Shown: one piece after another, positions 1-5,505 of the stretch
Layout of the letters: each line of letters starts with the position of its first letter
How positions within the stretch are numbered: the stretch's first letter is position 1
NCBI GenBank assembly: GCA_964354345.1
Contig: CAYGZL010000156.1
Coordinates: 1 to 5,958, forward strand
DNA from: CAYGZL01 sp964354345
Lineage (GTDB): Bacteria; Chloroflexota; Anaerolineae; Anaerolineales; UBA4823
Direction: 5' to 3'
DNA: 5,958 nucleotides
Translations under genes and position numbers: made by a program
Notes under the pieces: generated by a model
Database searches by the model: none
Told to the model about the DNA's origin: nothing
Seen by the model: the letters and a program-made list of their open reading frames with translations, nothing else

Positions 1-2604
1 GCCGGGTATGGGGGACAGATCCTGCTCTCGCAGGAAGCAGCTGACCTGGTGGAGCGCGAGCTGCCCGTCGGGGTGAGTCTGCGCGATCTGGGCGAGCATC
101 ACCTGAAGGGCATGACCCGGTCGGAGCACCTCTATCAGATGGTCGTCGCGGACCTGCCGCAGACGTTCCCGCCCCTGACTTCCGGAATCACCCGACCCAA
201 TAACCTGCCAGCGGCTCTCTCCTCGTTTATTGGACGGGAACAGGAAATTATGGAGGTTTGCCAGCGCGTGCGCAATTATCGGCTGGTGACGCTCACTGGT
301 GCGGGGGGAACCGGGAAGACCCGGCTGGCGCTGCGTGTCGCTGAAGAGCTGCTGGAGGGTTTCCCAGATGGGGTCTGGTTCGTGGAATTCGCGCCCGTGG
401 CGGACCCGGAACTGGTGGATCAGACTGTGGCGTCCACGCTGGGACTGCAGAAGACCACCGAGAGCAGTTATCAGGCCATCCTGGATAGCTATCTGTGCGG
501 CAGGCGGATGCTGCTGGTACTGGATAACTGCGAGCACCTGCTGGAGGCCTGCGCCAGGCTGGCACACCATTTGCTCCAGCAGTGCCCGCAGCTGACCCTG
601 CTGGCAACCAGCCGGGAAGCGCTGGGCATCACCGGCGAGACGGCCTTCTACGTGCCTTCGCTGGCTGCGCCGGACCCTTCCAGAGGGGTATCGCCTGAGG
701 ATCTGGAGCAGGTGGAGTCTGTGCGGCTGTTTACAGAGCGGGCTGCCGCGGTTCTGCCCGGTTTCAGCCTGTCTGGTGAAATCCTCCCTGCCGTCGCGCG
801 CATCTGCCACCGCCTGGACGGCATCCCGCTGGCTATTGAGCTGGCCGCCGCACGGGTAAAAATGCTCAACGTTGAGGAAATTGCCGCCCGCCTGGATGAC
901 CGCTTCCGCCTGCTGACCGGTGGCAGCCGTACAGCACTTCCACGCCACCGGACGCTGCGCGCCTCCATTGACTGGTCGAATAACCTGCTGCCCGTACCGC
1001 AGCGCCTGCTCTTACAGCGCCTATCGGTCTTTGCCGGCGGCTGGACACTGCCGGCCGCCGAAGCGGTCTGCGCCGGGGAGGGGCTGGAAGACTGGGAAAT
1101 CCTGGATGCACTGACCGGTCTGGTGGAGAAATCACTGGTGGTGGCGGATCATGCATCCGGTGTGGAGACGCGCTACCGCATGCTGGAGACCATTCGACAG
1201 TATGCCCGGGAGCGGTTGGACGATGCAGGACAGGCAGCCGCGGTGCGCGAGCGCCACCTGGACTACTTCCTGTCAATGACAGAGGCATACGAACCACTGC
1301 TGCGCACACCCCAAATTTTCGAGCTGTTGGCGCAGCTCGATCTTGAGCTGGACAACCTGCGCGGGGCGCTTTCCTGGGCGTTGGGTAGAAACGATGGCGG
1401 TGGAGCCGTGCAGGCTTTGCGGATCCTGTCTTCGCTTTATTATTTCTGGCTCGTCCGGACGCTCATCTTCGAATCGGATGGGTGGATGCAGCGCGCCTTC
1501 AAGCTCGTGCCCGAAGACGACCCGCAAGCAGCCAGTTTGAAAGCCTGGAGCTTGCTGGTCCTGGCACTGCAAAAAGGTCAATATTCACATTTCGTCCGGG
1601 AAGCACTCGATCACCTGAATCAGAGCATCGCGCTTTTCCGGCAAACCAGTGACCTTCCCGGAAACCGCCTGAGACTTGCTCTGGCGTTGGCAACGCGCAA
1701 GGCTGCGATCAATCAGTTTTTGACTTTCTATCCTTCAGAACCATCCATCCAGAAGGAGACTGCCCAACAGGATGGTGAAGAAAGCTTCTCTCTGGTGCAA
1801 GGTTTTATCAACTCGGATGATCCTGAAACCTGCTGGTTGGTTGCCTGGATCTATTTGATTCACGCCCGTGTGGAATTTACGGGTAGTGGACAGGAACAGA
1901 TTTTCCCATTAACGAAGACCGCACATGAAATTTCCAGGCAGCTTGGCGACCAGGTTATCGAATTATTAATCTTAGGGACGCTCGTCTGGCTCTATTTACC
2001 TGATAATCCAGAGCAATGCAGCATATACGCAAAACAAGGGATCGTTCTCGCAAGACGCCTGGGAGATAAGGGTACCAGCTCAACGATTGGTTTCTATGGC
2101 ACGTTGGGTTTGTCGGCCTATCTGACCAACCAGTTTTTTGATATGGAAAATTATTTCCGTGCAATTGAAGATATTTTCCGGAATTCAACTGTGGCAAGCA
2201 AAGTATGGGGTGAAACATGGAATATTCGCTCGCGGGGCATTGCCGCGGTCAACCAGCCGGATGCTGAAAAAGCGCGGTCTATGTTGACAAAGGCATTGAA
2301 TCTGGCGCTTACGCATGCCGACCCGTATGGAGTCCTGTCCGCGCTGCTTCATTTTGCCGGCCTGGCCCTCCTCCTCAAGCAAAGCCAGGCAGCAGCCAGA
2401 TTGCTTGGTTTTGTGGAGGGGCAATTTGAAGGATTTTTCAAGGGAATGGATCCCGTTCCGGACAGGTATGAGTTTGAAAAGCACACCCACAAGCTTAGGG
2501 AAACGCTGAGCGAGGCGGATTTCAATGCATTCTGGGCTGCGGGCCGGGCGATGACGATGGAGCAGGCCATCCAAGAGGCGCGAACGCTGGCGGAAGGGAG
2601 TTGA
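1..2604 (+). CDS. Class III cyclase / NB-ARC (STAND) ATPase regulator, 5' truncated
   Basis: The frame is open from base 1, so the start lies upstream; the GTG at 49 is internal. Of the gene, 867 codons are visible. Residues (from base 1): about 1-45 match the end of a class III adenylate/guanylate cyclase domain (GGQILLS, then LRDLGEHHLKG at 27-37). A linker ends in PNNLPAALSSFIGRE (66-80), typical of the entry to these NB-ARC ATPases. Walker A is GAGGTGKT (100-107), Walker B MLLVLDNCEH (170-179), sensor-like TSRE 203-206, GxP motif GIPLAIELAAARV 274-286, and winged-helix/ARC2-like YRMLETIRQYARERL 392-406. The remainder is helical and TPR-like. The family is thought to couple ligand sensing by the C-terminal repeats to ATP-dependent oligomerisation; it is cytoplasmic. 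Cyclase activity cannot be judged because the catalytic part is outside the window. GC drops visibly at about 1690-2250 relative to the flanks. Family assignment is firm; ligand and output are unknown. Confidence 0.93.
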   Translation, partial: AGYGGQILLSQEAADLVERELPVGVSLRDLGEHHLKGMTRSEHLYQMVVADLPQTFPPLTSGITRPNNLPAALSSFIGREQEIMEVCQRVRNYRLVTLTGAGGTGKTRLALRVAEELLEGFPDGVWFVEFAPVADPELVDQTVASTLGLQKTTESSYQAILDSYLCGRRMLLVLDNCEHLLEACARLAHHLLQQCPQLTLLATSREALGITGETAFYVPSLAAPDPSRGVSPEDLEQVESVRLFTERAAAVLPGFSLSGEILPAVARICHRLDGIPLAIELAAARVKMLNVEEIAARLDDRFRLLTGGSRTALPRHRTLRASIDWSNNLLPVPQRLLLQRLSVFAGGWTLPAAEAVCAGEGLEDWEILDALTGLVEKSLVVADHASGVETRYRMLETIRQYARERLDDAGQAAAVRERHLDYFLSMTEAYEPLLRTPQIFELLAQLDLELDNLRGALSWALGRNDGGGAVQALRILSSLYYFWLVRTLIFESDGWMQRAFKLVPEDDPQAASLKAWSLLVLALQKGQYSHFVREALDHLNQSIALFRQTSDLPGNRLRLALALATRKAAINQFLTFYPSEPSIQKETAQQDGEESFSLVQGFINSDDPETCWLVAWIYLIHARVEFTGSGQEQIFPLTKTAHEISRQLGDQVIELLILGTLVWLYLPDNPEQCSIYAKQGIVLARRLGDKGTSSTIGFYGTLGLSAYLTNQFFDMENYFRAIEDIFRNSTVASKVWGETWNIRSRGIAAVNQPDAEKARSMLTKALNLALTHADPYGVLSALLHFAGLALLLKQSQAAARLLGFVEGQFEGFFKGMDPVPDRYEFEKHTHKLRETLSEADFNAFWAAGRAMTMEQAIQEARTLAEGS

Positions 2605-2679
2605 TGCGCGGTCGCGGATGACGAAGATGAAGAGGTGGTCGATGTGCAGCATAACCGGCGTTGACACCATTTCGGCGAC
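2605..2679 (-). pseudogene. Serpin C-terminal remnant (fossil)
   Basis: Read on the minus strand from about 2670 down to 2605, the frame gives STPVMLHIDHLFIFVIRDRA. This fits the serpin signature (hydrophobic-x-hydrophobic-[DNQ]-[RKHQS]-[PST]-F-hydrophobic-hydrophobic-x-hydrophobic) at 10 of 11 positions. The exception is Leu (CTC) where Pro/Ser/Thr is expected, one base from the proline codon CCC. In serpins the next residues would be TGTxLFxGRVxxP; here similarity stops at the base next to the stop codon of the regulator gene, so the C-terminus is lost. The frame stays open upstream to about 2799 but shows no recognisable serpin reactive-loop or core sequence. Most likely a dead fragment left by deletion or recombination. 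A chance match in 22 residues cannot be fully excluded. Confidence 0.45.
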
Positions 2680-2784
2680 CCAGTGGCTGCGCAGTTGATC
2701 CAGCGTGCTCCCGCCTGCGTGGGACGCCGGCTGACGGCCTTCAAGTTGGTGGTGGGGAGGTGGCTGCCATGGTTGTTTCCTGTG

Positions 2785-2817
2785 CGGGCTGGCTTACAAT
2801 TTCTGTAAGCCAGCCCG
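2785..2817. terminator. Perfect 14-bp hairpin between convergent genes
   Basis: CGGGCTGGCTTACA (2785-2798) and TGTAAGCCAGCCCG (2804-2817) are perfectly complementary, with a 5-base loop ATTTC. On the + strand the stem is followed by TTT then ACG, a short and weak U-tract; on the minus strand no T-run follows. It lies 33 bases past the heliorhodopsin stop and 180 bases past the regulator stop, where a shared bidirectional terminator would be expected. The stem is certain; the terminator role is inferred from position. Confidence 0.65.
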
Positions 2818-2850
2818 TTTACGAAAAGGTATGGGTCAGCCGCTTGGCCT

Positions 2851-3612
2851 TTACGGCGCCAGCGTTCCTCCGAAAATGATCCAGGCCAGGACGGTCTTGG
2901 CGGCCAGGCTGAGAATGATGTAGACCCGCTCGCCGTAGAGATAGTCTTTCCAGGGGCCAACTTTCTTATACTGCAGCACCATGTTCACGGCAAAGATATT
3001 GAAGAAGACGAACAGGGTGGGAATGATGGCGTAGACGAAAGCCGGCGGCTTGCCACCTGCCAGCGACCCGACGAAGTAGATCACGATGACGATCCAGGGG
3101 ATGATCCCGGCCACCGACCCATAGATGAAAGCGGTCCAGTTGGTTTTCTCGGTGCGCTGGTTGTGCAGCTCCATCATGATCCCGAACAGGTTCATCATGG
3201 CGTTGATCCCGAAGATGAGAATAATGGCGCCCAGCTCGTAGATACCCACCAGCATACCGATCAGGACGATCATGACCGATGAAGAGAGCGCATACTCGTA
3301 GAACCGCACCGGATTCATGCCCTTCTTCAGGTTGTTTATGTACAATTTATAGCCAACTGTTGCCAGGAAAAAGTGCGCCACGGCGGAGAGCAGCAGGAAG
3401 ACCGCCACTGCCGGGCCGAAGCGTAGCTCAAAGGCCAGTTTCGGATCCGGAACCAACTGCCTATTGATCAAATCGAACTTGAGAAAGCTGGTGTAAATCG
3501 GATAGGCTTTCGCGTTGCTTAATACGATCATCAGGACGCCCTGCACCAAATGCAGAAAGCCCATGATCAGGTTGAAACGCCTTAATCCCTTGAATTTCTT
3601 CTCTTCAGACAT
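2851..3612 (-). CDS. Heliorhodopsin
   Basis: A complete 253-residue, seven-helix membrane protein recognised as a heliorhodopsin, a retinal-binding photoreceptor family distinct from type 1 rhodopsins and inserted with its N-terminus in the cytoplasm. Visible landmarks are the TM7 motif LSLAAKTVLAWIIFGGTL with the retinal Schiff-base lysine K239 and a serine four residues before it (S235); TM3 FYEYALSSSVMIVLIGML with the counterion glutamate E106; and histidines H21 (TM1) and H80 (TM2), matching the conserved pair near the Schiff base. The family is usually about 250-260 residues, so it is full length, with no missing key residue. The ATG at 3612 is supported by GGAGG on the minus strand (3622-3618) with 5-base spacing. 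It is monocistronic here, and no retinal or carotenoid biosynthesis gene is visible nearby. Proposed roles in the family (signalling, enzyme or transporter regulation) are unsettled, and the neighbours do not settle it. Confidence 0.95.
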   Translation of the reverse strand: MSEEKKFKGLRRFNLIMGFLHLVQGVLMIVLSNAKAYPIYTSFLKFDLINRQLVPDPKLAFELRFGPAVAVFLLLSAVAHFFLATVGYKLYINNLKKGMNPVRFYEYALSSSVMIVLIGMLVGIYELGAIILIFGINAMMNLFGIMMELHNQRTEKTNWTAFIYGSVAGIIPWIVIVIYFVGSLAGGKPPAFVYAIIPTLFVFFNIFAVNMVLQYKKVGPWKDYLYGERVYIILSLAAKTVLAWIIFGGTLAP

Positions 3613-3617
3613 TGTTG

Positions 3618-3622
3618 CCTCC
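3618..3622 (-). promoter_or_regulatory. Shine-Dalgarno of the heliorhodopsin gene
   Basis: Minus-strand GGAGG, 5 bases upstream of the ATG at 3612. It fixes the start so that the protein begins MSEEKKFKGLRRF, a short charged cytoplasmic tail before TM1. Confidence 0.8.
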
Positions 3623-3659
3623 AGTTCTTGTTTGTGATGCGGATATCGAAAAGCGATCC

Positions 3660-3687
3660 AATAAAGGGTGAATCGATCGCGTGTACA
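3660..3687 (-). promoter_or_regulatory. Candidate promoter of the heliorhodopsin gene
   Basis: On the minus strand, TGTACA (3687-3682; 4 of 6 to TTGACA) and TTTATT (3665-3660; 4 of 6 to TATAAT) are 16 bases apart. This would start transcription around 3653 and leave a leader of roughly 40 bases. The -35 would coincide with the promoter-proximal copy of the 11-bp repeat block, the arrangement expected for repression by operator binding. Both hexamers are mediocre matches, so this is a suggestion. Confidence 0.3.
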
Positions 3688-3721
3688 TATAATGTATAGT
3701 TAATTATCGCATATTGTATAG
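3678..3721. promoter_or_regulatory. Four phased 11-bp repeats, CarH/LitR-like operator candidate
   Basis: Cut into 11-mers, the + strand reads CGCGTGTACAT (3678-3688), ATAATGTATAG (3689-3699), TTAATTATCGC (3700-3710) and ATATTGTATAG (3711-3721). Units 1, 2 and 4 carry TGTAYA at the same internal position (3682, 3693, 3715). Units 2 and 4 differ at one base; unit 3 is degenerate. The block lies 66-109 bases upstream of the heliorhodopsin start. Direct repeats of about 11 bp with a TACA/TGTA core are the known operator style of the cobalamin-dependent MerR-type light regulators CarH and LitR. The repeat register is seen directly; the regulator is inferred, and no such gene is in the window. The high A+T makes some chance periodicity possible. 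Confidence 0.5.
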
Positions 3722-3980
3722 AATTTGGGAGGGCGTTTTGATTAATGTTTGCTTAAGATCGGAGAAGATTATTCGCCGGACTCATCCCTGGACTGACATC
3801 GCCAGCCGGGCTGGCCGTCGAAGGTGCCGGCTATGCTGTTCTTGTGCAGTGATTAGATCTACTGTTGGTGAACACCTTCGAAAAGATCCGCCAAACCATA
3901 GACTGGGTTGTCTGATTGATGAAGCTGGGTTTGTATAAAAGCGGCTCGTTTATTTTTGTTGCAGACCTTCTCAGGAGGAA
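3722..3980. other. Intergenic stretch without a supported gene
   Basis: No coding region here is convincing. It holds a 9-bp inverted repeat, TCGAAGGTG (3818-3826) and CACCTTCGA (3873-3881), with 46 bases between; a 6-bp stem GCCAGC/GCTGGC with a three-base loop (3801-3815); and an AGGAGG at 3973-3978 with no ATG or GTG at usable spacing. One + frame, from about 3773 to 3980, has protein-like stretches (for example LLLVNTFEKIRQTIDWVV) broken by TGA codons, which could be a decayed gene, but no family was recognised. No tRNA fold or transposon end was identified. Confidence 0.4.
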
Positions 3981-4009
3981 TTGACAGACTCACAATAACA
4001 TGGAACAAT
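3981..4009 (+). promoter_or_regulatory. Candidate sigma-70-type promoter of the right-hand operon
   Basis: A perfect TTGACA (3981-3986) is followed after 17 bases by AACAAT (4004-4009), 4 of 6 to TATAAT. Transcription would start near 4016, about 25 bases before the first candidate start codon of the helix-turn-helix gene. The -35 and spacing are good and the -10 is weak. Confidence 0.4.
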
Positions 4010-4041
4010 ATACAACAACATTTAAATCATCTTTGGATTAG

Positions 4042-4296
4042 ATGACCTTGGATTGGAGAAAGCGAATACTCCTCATGGAAAATCGCAAGTCAGATATTTT
4101 GACAGTAGAAGAGGCGGCGGAATTACTCAGAATACCGCGCTCATCGGTTTACAAGTTGGCACAAGAGGGGAGAATTCCTGCTCAAAAGGTAGGTCGTCAT
4201 TGGCGTTTTCATCGCGTCACGTTATTAAAGTGGGTGGCTGGACAGGCTAATTTTGAAGGTAAAAAATCAGATATTGGGAGTATGGATTTTTCATGA
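4042..4296 (+). CDS. Excisionase-family helix-turn-helix DNA-binding protein
   Basis: An 84-residue protein that is almost entirely one MerR-like/excisionase-type winged helix (HTH_17 style). The core runs ILTVEEAAELLRIPRSSVYK, then LAQEGRIPAQKVGRHWRF and HRVTLLKWVAG, the usual order of recognition helix, wing (KVGRHWRF) and closing helix. Such proteins bind DNA as small regulators, recombination directionality factors or first genes of mobile and defence islands. Here it leads an operon, and its stop overlaps the next start as ATGA (4293-4296), so the two are probably translationally coupled. That favours a regulatory or accessory role for the downstream genes. The start is uncertain: ATG 4042 gives 84 residues, while ATG 4075 (MENRKSDILTVEEA) gives 73 and a start more typical of the family. 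Neither has a strong ribosome site; GGAG at 4055-4058 is 16 bases from the second. Confidence 0.82.
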   Translation: MTLDWRKRILLMENRKSDILTVEEAAELLRIPRSSVYKLAQEGRIPAQKVGRHWRFHRVTLLKWVAGQANFEGKKSDIGSMDFS

Positions 4297-5501
4297 AACT
4301 ATCTGAAGGACATCGTGAACGGCTGCGGGAAAAGTTTCGCCAGAATCCCACAGCTCTTTCGGAAACCGAGAGCCTGGAATTAATGCTAACCTATGCCATC
4401 CCGCGTAAAGATGTCGCGCCGCTTGCAATAGAATTAATCGCACGCTTTGGCAGCTTACAGGCTGTAATCACTGCACCCCAAGAAAAGTTGATCGAGGTCA
4501 CTGGGGTAGGCGAAGCTACAGCCACTTTATTTCAGCTAGTCCACAGCATATCAGTCATTGCGCCAGAGGATCAAACTGAAATGACCCCAACCAGACACAG
4601 TACACCTTCACCCCAACTCACCTTGTTTGAATTAGAACCAAAGGGGGGAAAACAAACAGCTACAGTACAAGCTGCAAATAAGCAGCCAATTGTCAAACAA
4701 CACTCGATACGCGTTTTTACCAATGATGAAATTACGAATTCCCTGCAGTTTTTGCCTGAAGCAACCAGATTTCACACCTTGGAGGCTTTCAAACATTTTC
4801 TAAATGAAAAATTGCCCTATAACGCAATCAAAACGCGCCTGCGACGTACTAACAACATCGTTGAACGTTTTTTCCCAGGCGGCGATCTTGATATCCCTCT
4901 GACTTATTTCATCGGTCAGTGTTCATCACAAAACGATCTTAAGGAAGTTGTTTTTTATCATATCCTACAAGCTGAACCGATCGCGAGCAAGGTGGCAGAA
5001 GAGTTAATTTGGCCTGCTCTTCCGATCGGACGCATCGAACGGGAGCAAATGCGTGAGTTTGTTTTGCGATATTTACCGGAGGCAGGCACATCATCACAGA
5101 ATAATATGCTCCGCGCATTGTTTTATACGTATGACTTACTAGGAGTTGGCTCAGCGAACGAGACAACCCTGCGGTTTCAGTTGCGCAAAGGGACGCTGGA
5201 GAGTTTTTTATACATCTTGACCAGTGAGTTTCCCAGACCGGGCATATATTCTTTTGAATCGCTGTACAATAGCCCACTTCATCGTTGGTTGCTTTGGGAG
5301 CGGGAGTGGATGCGAATGCAATTGTATAACTTGCAAGATTTTAACATCTTATCCAAAGTATCCGAGATCGATACGGTGCGACAGTTTACCTTGGCGGTAG
5401 ACCAACCCACCGCACTGCGCCGGTTCTTTGAGCATCCAGAGCGGCATAACATGGCCATCCGCGAGAAATCAAGCAGCGGGAATGATAGCCAGGAGGGATG
5501 A
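4293..5501 (+). CDS. RadC-type HhH protein lacking the MPN domain, with a C-terminal region possibly BrxA-like
   Basis: A 402-residue protein. Residues 1-90 match the N-terminal domain of RadC (UPF0758): GHRERLREKF at 6-15, SLELMLTYAIPRKDV at 27-41, FGSLQAV at 52-58, and a helix-hairpin-helix VTGVGEATATLF at 69-80, implying DNA binding. The RadC MPN/JAB metalloprotease-like domain (HxH...D) that should follow is absent. Instead a Thr/Pro/Gln-rich linker (about 91-137) contains QLTLF (108-112), like a sliding-clamp-binding peptide. Residues about 138-402 are mostly helical. The part around 150-290 (FKHFLNEKLPYNAIKTRLRR, then VVFYHILQAEPIASKVAEEL) loosely recalls BrxA/DUF1819 of BREX systems, and the end (LYNLQDFNILSKVSEID) looks like a winged helix. 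The BrxA link is tentative. The gene overlaps the HTH gene by 4 bases and is followed 4 bases on by the next start. It is AT-richer than the left half of the window, consistent with horizontal transfer. Confidence 0.8.
   Translation: MKLSEGHRERLREKFRQNPTALSETESLELMLTYAIPRKDVAPLAIELIARFGSLQAVITAPQEKLIEVTGVGEATATLFQLVHSISVIAPEDQTEMTPTRHSTPSPQLTLFELEPKGGKQTATVQAANKQPIVKQHSIRVFTNDEITNSLQFLPEATRFHTLEAFKHFLNEKLPYNAIKTRLRRTNNIVERFFPGGDLDIPLTYFIGQCSSQNDLKEVVFYHILQAEPIASKVAEELIWPALPIGRIEREQMREFVLRYLPEAGTSSQNNMLRALFYTYDLLGVGSANETTLRFQLRKGTLESFLYILTSEFPRPGIYSFESLYNSPLHRWLLWEREWMRMQLYNLQDFNILSKVSEIDTVRQFTLAVDQPTALRRFFEHPERHNMAIREKSSSGNDSQEG
5491..5496 (+). promoter_or_regulatory. Shine-Dalgarno deciding the start of the next gene
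   Basis: AGGAGG lies inside the last codons of the RadC-like gene, 9 bases before ATG 5506. A closer ATG at 5498 overlaps the stop but gives only a six-codon frame (MNRCRH), so 5506 is the real start. Confidence 0.75.
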
Positions 5502-5505
5502 ACCG

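Noticed and set aside
49..2604. GTG at 49 as the true start of the regulator
   Set aside because: The frame is open to base 1 and residues before 49 (GGQILLSQEAADLV) already match the cyclase domain, so the start is upstream of the window.
2185..2670. 161-codon minus-strand frame that includes the serpin-like residues
   Set aside because: Only the first 22 codons look like serpin; the rest is antisense to the well-supported regulator gene, so it is not an intact protein.
2661..2879. 72-codon + strand frame between the regulator and the heliorhodopsin
   Set aside because: It spans the terminator hairpin and overlaps the heliorhodopsin 3' end antisense; no ribosome site or domain.
3653..3680. 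Inverted repeat GCGATC (3653-3658) / GATCGC (3675-3680)
   Set aside because: Only 6 bp with a 16-base loop, expected by chance at this length; not enough to call an operator.
3714..3938. 74-codon + strand frame upstream of the HTH gene
   Set aside because: It starts inside the TGTATA repeat block, has no ribosome site, reads as Arg/Cys-rich sequence with no recognisable domain, and does not look like a real protein.
4000..4041. 13-codon frame MEQYTTTFKSSLD ending right before ATG 4042, as a possible leader peptide
   Set aside because: The AGGAGG at 3973-3978 is 21 bases upstream, too far to serve it. The candidate -10 (4004-4009) would also place the transcript start inside the frame. No attenuator hairpin was seen.
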